From: Ooceraea biroi
Taxonomy: Eukaryota > Arthropoda > Insecta > Hymenoptera > Formicidae
Length of the DNA stretch: 64,000 nt
Direction: 5' to 3'
NCBI RefSeq assembly: GCF_003672135.1
Contig: NC_039508.1
Location: 16,069,945-16,133,944, forward strand
Part shown: piece after piece, positions 12,345 to 25,894 of the stretch
How positions within the stretch are numbered: the first letter of the stretch is position 1
Layout: every line of letters starts with the position of its first letter
Made by a program: the position numbers and the translations under genes
Notes under the pieces: generated by a model
The model's database searches: none
Told to the model about the DNA's origin: nothing
Seen by the model: only the letters and a program-made list of their open reading frames with translations

Positions 12345-15300
12345 TGCGAGACGCGAGAGTTCTGGTGCCCCACAAAATTTCACGGCGGGATATTTATGCC
12401 GCACGGAAACACGAGAGCTGTTCCAAGTTCGGGTGGCAGAACACGATGTTTGAAACTCGAGACTTTGGAAAAATGGAAATTTTGGGGATCCTGGAATTCG
12501 TTTCGCGTTGGTTTCCGATTACTGCTGTCAAATTTATTTGCACGATTATTTATAGGCTTCACAGAATTCGCCTCGCGGGAACGCTATCAGTCGTGTCGCT
12601 CAAAATATGAACAGAATATCTCGGATTACATTGCGATCGAAACGATACATTTAATCATTCACGTGACGAACGCATTAAAAATAGACGAGGTGATTCTTTG
12701 TTGAATGTCGAAGACTGTCTAACTGGAAGGCAAGAGAAGAAGGAAGAGCTCAACAAGGGTTGAATGTGTATTCTCGCGGTTCATTAACGTTTATCCAGAC
12801 TAACAAATTTACAAAGTGTGAAGGTCCTCTACGGGGGCAAAGAGTTTTCAACCCTTGCACAAGGTGCGCATCAGGCGGTCTTTCATGTCATTATCACATT
12901 ATGCATATACAATAAATGAAGATAATTCATCTCACAAAGATGCATTTGCATCTTGAGGTGCTTCATAAACGCTCTTTACCTTTCTCTGTTTTGCGATATA
13001 TTACTAATAAATAACTTTATTGTATGTTACTAAGCTGGAATTATATTAAATATATTTTCGGATTTAAATATAATATTACACTATGCACAGATTGTATTAT
13101 TTTATTGTCTGAGTAATAAAAAAATATGCTTTTTACATTTTTCTAAACTATAGTTTTCCTCTTCTTCCATTACTTTAAAATATTCCAATGTAAAATTATA
13201 AATGTTAAATAGAAACTAATATTAAATATATATATAATACTTATCGCGAAAATAGTTTTACAGAGAAAAAAGCAAAACAATTACTTTTAGATAATATTCT
13301 GTTGAAAGAACTGCTGGTATAAATGTGTATAACAAAATTATCTAAAAATCAAACTAATGAATGTGATAATAATGTGGAAATCAGAGATGTTAAAATATCT
13401 GTTGTAGCATAAATATCTGCTATATTATTTTCTGTCTGAACTTCTTTTTCAGAAAAACGTTGAATTAGAATTTCAGCATTCTACCTATATATAAAATATT
13501 TAGACTCTGACATTTGATGAAAAACGGATATTTTCAGTCGTAAGTAGTACAGGAAGGTCCTCATCAAGATAGTGTTTAAAATTACATCTATTGTCACCAA
13601 CAGACGAAGTAATGAATAACAGCTATTTCGATCTTTTCGTACGTGCGTTTTGTCTCCTGCACTATTCAAACTCGTGCAAAACTGCATCAGTTTCTCTTTT
13701 TTCTGTTTTTATCAGTAGTCGAAAAACAATGGCCTGTTGGAGTCGTTTCCCTCGCATGCGTTTTTCCTCGTAACGTTCGGCTAGCTCACGTTGGTTGGCG
13801 GTGTGTTAATTTCTGGCATGAATTCGGCTTAAACGGCGGACAGAGCCCGTCGACGAAAATTCGACGGCGCTAAAACAATTGGACTAACGCGAAAACTGCA
13901 TCAGACGCGCAATTCACGCTAATTGTCCCCTCGGTCCTTCCAGGCGATGAATCCCCGTCCCCCTTCTAGCCGGCGATAACTGTCCGCCTCCTAATCTCCG
14001 AGCTTGCGTTACAATACGGTGATGATTGCCCGAACGGTGCAATCCTCGAAACGGAGAACACGAGAGACAGAGTTCTGCTTCTCCTCTTGCACATCCTACC
14101 GTCGCGACGCTCTGAAACGCGTCGCGTCGTGCTCTTTTTTTCCCGGCGATCTCAAATCTAGCAAACGACACCCCCTCGAAAAACGCGACTGAAAAATCTT
14201 TTTAATGAACGCAGCATTGAAACTTCACAAACTTCGTAACGTAGCGCAGCTCGCTCGGTTCTTTCGACCATTAATTCGTTGCTTTCGTTGCCTTCGTGTT
14301 TTAACAAGAAAAGTCTCTTTTATTTCGTTTACGGTTGGTTTGCTTTGACAATCCGTAAGAGAAATCACTTGGCTGAACGATTTCCAAGAAATCCAAGACA
14401 ACTTTAACAAACTTATCGCACGTATGATTCGCGAAGCTCAAGTTGCCATGGAACTTCAAACCGCTGAATTGCTCTTGCGTTCTATTTCCGGCGTTTCGGA
14501 GTTGTAGTTTCCGATCGAAAATAGCGAGCACGTTTAATCGCGTGAGATCGTCGCGCGGGAGTAGTTATCCATTATGGTTCTGGCCCTTGTTCTGCGATAG
14601 GCTGTATTTCTCCCGGCAGCGATCCATCTCTTTCTCGTCGTTCTCGCGTAGATACATGTACTTATTCGAACATCCGTTTAGCTGCACGTACATCTCCAGA
14701 GAACTATAGCTCTTCGCACCCTAAAAGGGACCTCCTATTCAGCGTTTGGGGCCCGAAGCTTTTTCTTCTTCTTCCGTCCTTCCCTTCCGATCGTCTTCGC
14801 TTACTCCTTTCCTATCTATTTTATTCCCTACCGGCGTAAATTCATTCAGCATATTTGCATGTAAAAGCGGAGTTGCTTTTCACACCCCCGCGCTTGTCAA
14901 ATCTTTTCTTTCCGAAACTACATACCGCAAACAGATGTTTATGGAACATAATATTGCCGTCCGTGAGCCGAAGACACAAGCAGAAAATACTTCTACTTCC
15001 CTTAAGTAGAAAAATACAAGTACTTCTTTGTGGCGGAATCCGATTCAGCTTTGATTTTTCATTGCATTTTGTTCGTTTTGTCGAAAGCTTCGTGTACCAA
15101 ACTTTTGCACAATAAAATATGGAATCGGTCTTTTTTGATGGCATGACGGAAATTCGTCTGATTCGGGAACAGAACGAATTTATCGATACCGACTCGCAGC
15201 TACGACGCGTAACGAGGCGAGCAAGAAGCGCAACGAGATGCGTCTGGTCAGCGGGATGTTTCGTACGTTCCGGAGTGCGGCGACAAAGCGGCGCGCCTCC

Positions 15301-16774
15301 GAAAACTGACACGCTTCATAACCACAGAGGACGCACCGAGCCGGATAAACGCGTTATTGGAAAGCAATCAGCGGGATAACGTAATTATCGAAGTGTACGC
15401 GCGCCACGCACAGGATCGTTATGACGACGCGAGCGTTCGTCATGAGTTGAGAAATAGAGCGAATGCCTCCGATGAGCGCGCGCGAATATTTCCGGTAAAA
15501 TGAACTCTAGCGGAAAACCTCAAACGGACAAAACGGCGAAAATACGCGGGACAGCTGGAGATACGTGAATTCTTTGACAAATTCGGCGTTAGCTTCTCTC
15601 AAAAATCTGGATAGAAAAAATGCTTTTTCTCTTGATTAAATATAGAGTGGCTTTTACTTTGACGAAATCCATTTAATTGAAATTCAATAAATGGAATTTT
15701 GTCAAATACAAGCTCTCCAGAGCTCACCAGGACGTTAAATAATTTTGCTCAGGATATGTCAGTCTATATCGCGCAGTCTATTTCGCGACACAATGAACGA
15801 ATGTCACAGGACTACAAAGGAGTCGTATTGAAGAAACATAAGAGAACAGCCGTTCCCTGTTCGGGTTGTTCTCGCAATGTGGAACGCGTCAATCTCGAAA
15901 ACGAAAATCAAGGTAAACCCGAGTGCCGCCGACTGAAAATGGAAACCCGGGCGGAAGGTGGACAAGCAAAAAGCTATCCACCCGGGGGCGAATAAATATT
16001 AACTCTTTTATAAATATGAAACGCGGTCGGGCGCACATCCTCTTGTTACGTTGACGGGCGAGCGTGGCCGCGAGGTAGGAAGTGGAGGAAAGTGTGGAGC
16101 TGCAGAATGGAAAATTGTAGCGAAAGTGCAGACGAAACGAGCATAATGTATGAAAATTGCGCGTTCTGTCAGCGCCAGAAGTTAATTTGCTATCACTGTG
16201 TATCGATATCGTTAATTCTGGTATTGAAACAGCTTGCTGCGAAATGACTCGTGTGCTTCAATCCTGAAACGCACTTTGTTGCAAGATAATAATAGTAGAT
16301 AACTGTGTTGTGAAATATGAAGTCGGATAATTTTCTTAACAGGAAGTTGTTAACGAAAGGAATATTATATTTTTTTATACATTTGGAAAATCCTAATGTA
16401 CCTTATGTGTAGTTATGTTTAACGGCTAAGGGTCGCCTGCTCACCATTCGTAGTGAATGGATCTGCTCGAGTTTCCGAAAAACTCTGGTTTCTCTCCCCT
16501 GGGCGGCGTTCCGTTCACGCTACACGCGTAAGCGCGGATTTCAATAAACTCCGCCTCGGAAATGTATCGAAGGCTCTCTACGTATGGAAATCCCGTCACT
16601 CGGCTTTTCTCGCGTTTCCCGAGAAGATTCCGGAAGCTCGTATCTCCGCTAAACAGCAGTCGAACTATGGCAAGACGCGGGGGGGAAAGTGCAACGAGTA
16701 GGTGCACCCGGGATGGATAAAGCCGATTGAAACAATCGGCGATCAGTGTTCGGTGATCCCGTTCGGAAATGGCG

Positions 16775-16782
16775 GAGAGAGA

Positions 16783-16825
<43 letters not shown>

Positions 16826-16886
16826 ACATGAGAAAGAAGAAGGCACAGAGAGAGAGAGAGAGAGAGAGTGTGTGTGTGTGTGTGTG
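16775..16886. repeat. compound (GA)n-(AG)n-(TG)n microsatellite
   Basis: A (GA)n run at 16775-16823, a short unique gap, then (AG)n at 16847-16868 passing directly into (TG)9 at 16869-16886. It explains the Ser/Leu-rich 251-codon frame on the minus strand. Confidence 0.92.
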
Positions 16887-17484
16887 AAGCCTCGCTACCT
16901 CGTTCCCTGCTCCGCGAACAATCCTCCCCGAGGCGTCGACTGGGATAAATCTCCGACGAATGCAGCCACCTCGCGACAGGGAAATAAAGGCGGCTGGGAT
17001 TCAGCGGTGGCTTGTCGATAAATTTTGTATTGGTTTCTTTTGGAGGATTTCTCGTCGGCGCGGCTCCGATGCCGGCGCTCGAGTCCTTTCCGGAATTCTC
17101 GGGGCGATTATGCGATTGGCGTAATGTAATCGGAGATGCACCATCGAAGCGGAAAGTACGAGGCGATTCAGTGAGAAAAGATATGCGCATTTCCAAGTGC
17201 GCGTATTTCTAAGTTTTGTAAGATTAAAATACTTGATTTCTATCTCCGAAAACTTGTGATTTATTAATTTCTAACAACGAGCTTTAAACAACATTGTGTC
17301 AGAGAAGAGATGTGCCATGTAAAGTTTCATTTTACACGAAGTTAAATTTATATAAAGTTAGATGCAATGGATGTCACGAGATGCATGGGGAATAATTTAA
17401 CATCGCCGAAATAAAACAAGAAACGCAATTAACTCTTGTTCTCGTATCAAAAATAATTTAAGATACAAAAATCTATAATATACA

Positions 17485-17791
17485 TAACATACACAAATAA
17501 TATTTAAATAAATTTATGTTTAATTATCATGAGATATTTTTATGCATAGATAAATTAAATAAAAAAGTTATATTTTAAAAACTAGATAGGCTAAACAATA
17601 TCAGCGAAAAAGACCTCGTAATACTTAACATATACAAATAATTTTATATTAAATAAGTTTATGTTTACTATGAGATATTCTTACTAATTACTTTAATTAC
17701 TATGAGATATTCTTATGCGTACATAAATTAAATAAAAAAGTTGCATTTTAAAAACTAGAAAGGCTAAATGATATTAGCGAAGAAGACCTCG
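17485..17791 (+). repeat. diverged tandem duplication, about 140-165 bp units
   Basis: Both copies share an ACATA-ACAAATAAT start, a TTATGTTTA block, ATGAGATATT, TTAAATAAAAAAGTT, TTTTAAAAACTAGA and an AGACCTCG end. Copy 2 has an extra internal duplication of TACTATGAGATATTCTTA (about 17667 and 17698). No coding sequence. Confidence 0.8.
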
Positions 17792-18658
17792 CTACCCCGA
17801 CAGTCTTAATTAACGTTTAATTGGCCTAAAGTTGTTTCGGTAGAATACAGGTAGAAGAAAATCGGTTCTCATCTTCTCACTGCGGTGGTTTCCTTTGCGT
17901 TCGCTACTTGGAAATTCTCTGTCCAGACTTGCTAAACCGTACACGCTAATGCACTCCGCATGCAGTTTGCTAACTCAAGATCTGCGCACATGTGCAAGAG
18001 CAGTTAACAGATAGCTCGAAAGTCCCAGGCCACTTATGATAATGAAATTAATTCCCCCTTGATACGCCAAGATGGCGAGTACGATCTCCAAGGGCATAAC
18101 GTTATCTTTTCGTTTTCAACTCTGGTGTTGCACGTAATGCACGTAATACGGCGAACCGAAAACCCGCAGCGTATATTCTACAAACATTTTCTGATCATTC
18201 ACGAGGCCGCGAGAGAGTCGTTGAACACACGATTACGAGCAAGGTTTCCCTTTGCCACGAGATCACAACTTACAATCTTAATCACTTTGGCGAAAGTTAG
18301 ATCGCATTTAATCGACATCTAAGAAATGTTACTCTCCCTTGGCGAGCGGAAAAACGGTTCAACGTACATTGTAAAATCTACGGAATTTACATGAATACCA
18401 TTGCTTTCAGGACTGCTCTTTGATATCGCCGCAAAGCAAAAAATCCCATCGTGGCGTTCGATGAACGATTAAGAACGTCCAACTTGGTCGGAAATGACGG
18501 GAGACGATGCTTCAACCACAAGGTGATAACCTACCATACCTGGATCATGCCGTCCCATCTCTCGTTCCACCGGTGTGAAATTGCCGGTGTAATTCACCCT
18601 TTCTTCTTTCTCCGTTCACTTCCTATTTCCTCTACGAGCTGAGAAGAGAGAAGCGAGG

Positions 18659-18676
18659 GAGAGAGAGAGAGAGAGA
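18659..18676. repeat. (GA)9 microsatellite
   Basis: Pure GA dinucleotides. Confidence 0.88.
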
Positions 18677-21600
18677 TTCCGCGCATAAAAGGAGGCCTTG
18701 CCGCGGATCAAAGTAATTTCTTCAAAGCCACGTATTCCTGCGAGGGTCGGCGGGAGTAGCCTCGTGGGGGACATAGTTCGGCGAAGCCGAATACTGGAAT
18801 ATATTTTTGGCTCCAAATTTCTCAAAGCGAGAAGCGATGGTATAAGGGAAGACACGAAGTGAGTGATGGGATAAATAAAGGTTTGGCCAGTGTACAAGGG
18901 TTTCTTTGGATTTTCGTTATACGTAGCATTATTATTTTTGAAATGACTCAAGGGAGTTACACGCGTGGGATGGATTGTATTTACAATTTTTCATAAATTG
19001 GCTGAGCAAATTTTTTTATTTCGATTGAAATCTTATATTTTCCTGAGAGAAATGCTACTTTTTTGTGTGCATGCGTAATAATTTTCTATAAATCAGTGAG
19101 AAAGTATCATCAATCTAAAAATAAAGCATTGCACTTGTTTGCTTATATCTATTTACTTTTATTTATCTATTTGTTCTCATTTGCTTTACTCTCCTCGGAA
19201 TATCGCATTTATGAGTATTATATTTCCTCAGAATTATCGCATTATGACTCTGAAATATTAAAAAATTTAAGGACTCGCGAGGAAATACTTGCTGCAGCGA
19301 GAGTCACCGCTCATCGACGTCGCCACGTACAAGAAAAAGGAGGAATTTTTAATTAACGAACGGAGAAGAATGGAGTCTGCATACCCGAGATCGGCCAAGT
19401 TGCACTCTCCTCTCGACGATGAAGAACAAACGTACGCGACGACTTGCCGATCGAGCAAAGTTGGGGTTCGGCAGGGACTCTGTTGACATTTAATTTAAAT
19501 CGAGCGGGGTGCGAAGCGAACTTCCACGTGCTATCGATCGCGACCGGTTGCAACGATGGTGACAGGAAGCCCGTTAGATTTGTCCAACTTTCGTTTTACC
19601 AGCAATCTGCTGTAGGAATTATTTAACATCGCGACCGCACCGTTGCGGTTTCGTCGCGAAAGTGCTAAAGTAATTAATAATTTCCACTTTCCATCTGAAA
19701 ATAGAAATATACATGCAACATCTTTGAACGGCCACGACTTCAGATAAAACAGATATCCTTTTTTTAAATACGTGTAAAAGCATTCGATAAATTTGTTTCA
19801 TTTTACTAATGTTTCAATCGATCGTTATATATTGCCTGTCAAAATTTATGCAATTACCGTACTAGATGAAACAAAGTGTATAATTGGAAAGTACACTGTC
19901 CTATTTATAAAATAAAACATTAAAGATTAAAACCGTTCAATAACCTCCGTTGAACTAATCCGCATTTGCCACTGCCTCGCTCTCTAATTTTCGCAGATAA
20001 TTCGTCATTGGCTGCAGCCTCGCGTTTTTGAGGGACCGACACGACGACGCGGACGTGACGTACTGGTCGATGCAATCCATTCGTTTCGAACGTCAGTTCC
20101 TTCGTCAGGGACCCGACAGTCTCGCCGACACGTCCGTAATTATCTTCGTTTTCCGATCCCTTGGGAATTTCGTGGCAGCCCTAATTAACGCGCTACACAA
20201 CTCGGCCATTTCGTGTCGTAAATATTTTCGACGAGAGATGCGTTCCGTCACGCACGCGTCCATTTGCCACGTTGGCCTCACGTGACGAAATTGACCGGAT
20301 CTAATTTTGCCCGAACGTATACGTATAATAATCATAGTATTCGGATTATAATCACGAAATATCGCACGTATCTCTTCCGAATAACGGCAACGTGCTACTT
20401 GGCGCTGATAGCACATTCCCATAACGACGACTTGGTGCAATTTTAATATCAGTCATGGAAAACACATACAAGAAGAGAGAAGAAGAATATAATTATATTG
20501 ATAAAAAAGGATAAATAAAGAAAGGTTTATGTAAAAATTAATAAATTAAATATAATTACAATATACTCATTTTTACGCACTCGGAAATCGATAATAAAGA
20601 AAATATTGAGCTTTTCTTTCCGTGAGAGATGCATGTCGTTCTCGAAATAAGGGAATGCATTGTGTTCTTCTCTTTTCTTTAACTGAGAGTGGATTTTCTT
20701 CACTATTCGCGGACGGTCGAAATGCGCCGTCGAGGAAGGTTTATCTTCGTCAAGACGGCCGAAAGGAGCGGAAAAGCGGCAGCTTTTTAGAAAGCACAGT
20801 GCGCCTTCGTCTTCGAGACGATTCACTCGTCGGGGAGAAAGATGGTATATCGCCGTTTGAAAAATGAATAACTCGCCAAGCGTGAAAGGGAGTTCTGCAC
20901 CGATCGGCCTCCGACGGAATGACACAACAATTTCGCAAGATTTTTGCGGAGGGCTATTTCATGCCCTCGAAAGGATCAGTGAGTTCTCCGAAGCTTTGCT
21001 CGAGACGAGATCAGATTGTTTGTGTGATGTAATCGTAACGTAATGTGCTCGTGACAGTACAAAATTGCTTCCGTTTTTCGCACAAAGTGACATGAATGGA
21101 ACGTATTGAATAGAATACGGTAAAACGCGATAGAAAAGGAATGAATTCGACATATGGAGAACATTACTTTTCCGCGAGCTATCACCGCTCGTCGCAGCGC
21201 GGAGATTCCGCCGTTTAATTATTAATTCCCAAGATTAATCCTCGCAATGCAACCCTCGACGTATTCGACGGAGTATCCCTCCCCTTTCTCCTTTCCGCAC
21301 CTCGCTCATGCAAGAAACTCGGCGCGAGCGGCAAGAAAATTTCCGCCCTCGAGGAGGAAAGACAATTTCCTCCCTGCTTAAGGAACCTCTTTCTTCCGGC
21401 CCCTCGAAGCGCCCGGCTGCGCACCCTTTAACGATACCCGTGCTGGATATACGTGGAGGATAAGAGGGGAAGATGCAGTGGAAAATCCACGCAGTGCGCG
21501 CCCGCGGGATCCAAAGTTTCTAGTAACACGTAAGTGGGTAGTTAAGCCACACGATAGCGGTACCGACTTCACCCTTTCTCCGTCTCTCTCATGCTACCCC

Positions 21601-24600
21601 CTCTCCCTTAACATAAAGCGCCATCATCCACTTTCTACGCAACTCATCACCCTAATTAATATCAATTACGCTAATCTGTATATGTAACGCGAACGCCATT
21701 TCACCCGCTTCTTCTCTGCGAGGATATTCGTCGCCGATTACGCGAGATAAATTGCATTTACCGCAACGCCGTCAGATTTGTTCACATATACACGCACACA
21801 CAGTCTGGTTTAACTCGTAGTTCGTAACACGTTAACTTTAAGCTTGAGGAAACTGAAGGAGTAAACTTAATACTGCGATGAAAAATTTAGAGGAGATCTA
21901 AATACTAATTGTACGAGAAAATGTGATAAAAATATTTTAATTGTCAGGTAGATAACTCCATCATCGCATGAGACACATCGCATGAGATTTTAGTTGAAAT
22001 CATTATCTTTGAGCAAATAAAAAGTCACATTGCAGAACAGAAGGTAACAAAGCAATCTGATTTGTGATCGATAGAGTTTTAAACGGTCAACGTAGAATGT
22101 TACGAATTTTATTGATGCGGCTTTAAAGTAACGATTATGTTTATGCAAAGCTTCTGCGCGTGGTATGGTATTTTAATTCCAAACAACAATATGAATACCT
22201 ATCGATATTATGCTAATATTGGATTTAATACACGGATCACGTTTTCGTATGAAGTGCCGACTGCAGCGTGTGAGTAGCATACGTATAGCACGATATTTTA
22301 AATGCTAATGCGGACAATGTGATATCGATACAGAATTTCTATAATCCCACGTTTATAATTTTAGATTTTGATTTCGAACTCGACCTGTCGAGTTATTACC
22401 GTCACGAAACATAAGTACAATTGCAATCAATTAATTAGCCAACCGGAATAAAATAATATTGATGCATTTTAACGAACTTAATCTACGTTATAATGAAAAA
22501 TTTTTTAATCCAAAAAAGCTTCTTTTAATTTCCCATTAGTTATGGAAATTATCACTATTCTGTTTTCAGCGGAATTACACATTTACTTTTAAATTATTTT
22601 TATTTATAGCTTGGTTGAAATAATAAAATCAAATTTTCAAGAATGCAGTAATAGTTTATAATACATTTTTCTCTAGAGAAATGACATCGCGCGACATATC
22701 CATGAAGAAATCTATAGCTTGGAAAAATACTGCGATACTGCTAAGATATCTTCTATTCGCTGTCGTTAATACATTAATAAATCGTGTCGCCCATCGTTCG
22801 CCTTTATTATCGATAGGGATGAAGCGAAGAGTAATGTCGCCTTTTTTCAGACATCGACAAGCTTGCGAAGTTTTCTCGAGAGTAACTCTCGTGCGACACC
22901 GATGACAGAAGTGGAATAGAAGCTTATTGACACTCCAGGATAAGGGAGGTGAAAGGGGTAGGATTTTCCAGGACTGTAGGGGCTTGGCGCTTCAATATTG
23001 GACTCGTTCTTCTCCGATCGACAAGTTCTCAATTCTGCTAATTGAGCCGCCGAATGCAATAAGAATACGAGGGTAGACCTTCTCTCTACTTTTTTCTCGA
23101 CTTGCCCTTTTTACATTCTGGAAGATCCTAAGTGTCATGTCACCAACGATGACGAGATTATTGCAGAAGTGGATTAATGACAAAGAAAATATGAATTTGT
23201 CGATGAATTAATTTGATTTATGAAAGAATAGTCGGTGGAAATCTGTTTCTCTAATCTTGTTAAAACTGCAGAGTTTTCGTTTTGTTATAAAAAATGGATT
23301 ATTACGAAATTAGATTAATTTTTCTGGATCAGGTTTAAAATCAATGATATTGCACAACGGATTAATAAATATTTGCCTCAAGAAAATTGAATCAATGTTG
23401 ACTCGATTTCGCTGTAGTGTAATTATTAATGTAATTATTAATGTTAACGCGACAGAGTTGTACAACCGGTTCATGTCTGCGGAAAATGCGAGAGCGACGA
23501 TAACGAATAATATCGATCGGCGTAGCCACCGTCTTGCTCGATCTCGGTATCGCAGATTAAAGGAAAATGGGAGCAAGGATAAAGACCGATGATCGAGGAA
23601 CTTCGTCGGCGAGGTTTACTTTTATCGGAAGGAACGACGGATTGAATTTCAATGTTATTACGGATAAGGGGAACACTATCGCGGGGAAGAGCAGTAAGAG
23701 GGTGGAGAGCCTTAAGAACTTTACGGATTTCTTCGGAATTTGCAGAACCATGTCCGTGACGCGACTCGCGAAAACGCGTTATTATTTCAGGGAGCCGCTA
23801 TACTCGACACTATCGTCGGTATTATATTGAATTTTAGTTCCGTGTTCTGTAATCTCCACGGCTTAATGGACTACAACACTTCCTACTGTTTACTTAAAAA
23901 TCTTCTAACTTATCTTATATTTTATTTCTATGAAAATATTAATTTAGAGTATATGACGTACGTAAAGAATAAGTTACAAATATTACAATTAAAGTTACAA
24001 ATAATACAATTGAAGATTATAACGTAAAAATAACTGTAAAAATAACTTCCATTAATCCATTAATATTATATAATAATTAAATATTAAATATTTGTAAAAG
24101 TAACGTGCGCTCCTGGTAGTCATCTAATCACTTCATAAAGACACAAAGTCTGCCGCAAAGTCGTTCTTCGGACAGTTCGTACGGATTTACGGAGATACGG
24201 GATCTTAGAGCAACCCGAGAGACCACAATTAATGATCCCGTTAATTTAATTAATGTTCGCCGTAAAAACCGCAGGCTGTTACATTTCCTAGAGGTTGACT
24301 CCATCTCGCAACAAGAAAAAACGAGTATTTCTTGAAATTAGGCTACGAATGAAATAACGGGATATTTGCCTAAATTAATTATACACGTATGCATGTGTTA
24401 TATGCATGCTGCATATTAAACAAAACATTTCACAATTAAAATATTGGAAAAAGATAAAATATTGAAGAACTCGAATCCTTCTCAAATCAATTCACTGTAA
24501 ACAATAAAATATTTATATAAAATAATTACACAAATGATTTCACGTAAAGTACATGTATTATTCAGTCACCAAATGAGATACTGCTCGCGTGCTACATTTC

Positions 24601-25878
24601 TCATCACTTATTCGGATTTATCATTCTTGCAGAGAAGTCTGACTCATCTCATCAGACATTTAATATTGAATGCAGTTTAATTTCGATTTACTATCTGACA
24701 GTATGAGTTTTTTTCGAAGATAGAATGCTGCAATAATATGAAACGGAAATATTAGATAACCGCATTTGGCCTTAAAAATAAGATCAGAAAAATTACGTTT
24801 TTTTACCGGTTTAAATGTATCAGATAATTATTGTCAAGGTACCAAATGTGTTATAATTACAATTAATTCAATTTTATTAGCTCGCATCGATTTATACATT
24901 GCACTTAACGTGAAAATTTTATCATTTTACATACTGCTTCCGCGAAACTGGATCGATTCAGTTAACCCACATACGTTTTATCTTCGTTCACTTTAAAGAT
25001 TGCAATGTGAGAAGAGCGAAGCGGCATTGCAGCGAGCTAATCCGTTTCCACGAAAGAAATTATATGGCGTTGCATGCAATTGCAGTTGCAACGCGCTCGC
25101 TGACCACTTCTCGGTATGCAAAGCCTAGCGTTTTCCCACGATACTTTCAATCCAGTGATTTTAGTCCTGACAACGCCCGTGTCACCTCTTTGCGCGATTA
25201 ATGGATTAATTTGCGCATGTTGCTTTAACACCAATTAGTTCATTGACGTGTCGCAGAAACGAGAGCACCGTGCGCGAACGCGCAACTGCGATGAGAATCA
25301 AAGAGAATGGCTTAAATTGTTCTCTAGTCGAACTTCTCTATGAAACTCGGATCTAATCTCCTCGCGTTTGATTTCATTTATTTTATTGTTTATTCATTAT
25401 TACTGTGTAATTTTAAAAAAGTGCTACAATATCTAAAAGTATTCTGTTATTGTTTCCTTTGATTAAATATACATCTTCCAAGCATTTTGTGAATAAACTA
25501 TGCAGCTTATTTGTTTGAAATCTCGTCAATTCGAATCTTATTTAAATTAGGAATAACAGTTACTTCGCGGTATCGCGAAAAAGATAAAAAAATAAGAGAA
25601 ATATGAGGTCGTTGTGCGCCACGAGGGATCGCTTGTAACTTCCGCCAGTCAGAGAACTGTTGTAATTAAAAGTGCGTACATACGCGTGTGCGCGCTCGTT
25701 AATGACTTTACGACGGAAACGGAGAACCGACTGTCATTCAGGAGAACCGAGTGATATATTGCTCGCATCCTCCGTACTCCCCGAAGTACTCGCTACTCGA
25801 GTTTTAAAGCGGTATTCTAGACCTGCCTACCATCGCGAATCTAAATTTGATTAAATAAAGTTCACTTAGGAAAACTGA

Positions 25879-25894
25879 TATATATATATATATA
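25879..25894. repeat. (TA)8 microsatellite
   Basis: Pure TA dinucleotides in AT-rich DNA. Confidence 0.88.

Noticed and set aside
14842..15312. 156-codon minus frame containing FCLCLRLTD
   Set aside because: The C-x-C is isolated; the following cysteines do not fit the domain and the frame overlaps plus-strand frames in a GC-rich island.
15699..15995. 98-codon plus frame with a C-x-x-C pair
   Set aside because: No recognised domain, no promoter or splice support, and composition typical of the surrounding island.
16441..17196. 251-codon minus-strand open frame
   Set aside because: It crosses (GA)n/(TG)n microsatellites that give Ser/Leu and Thr/His runs, has no domain and lies in a GC-rich island where stops are rare.
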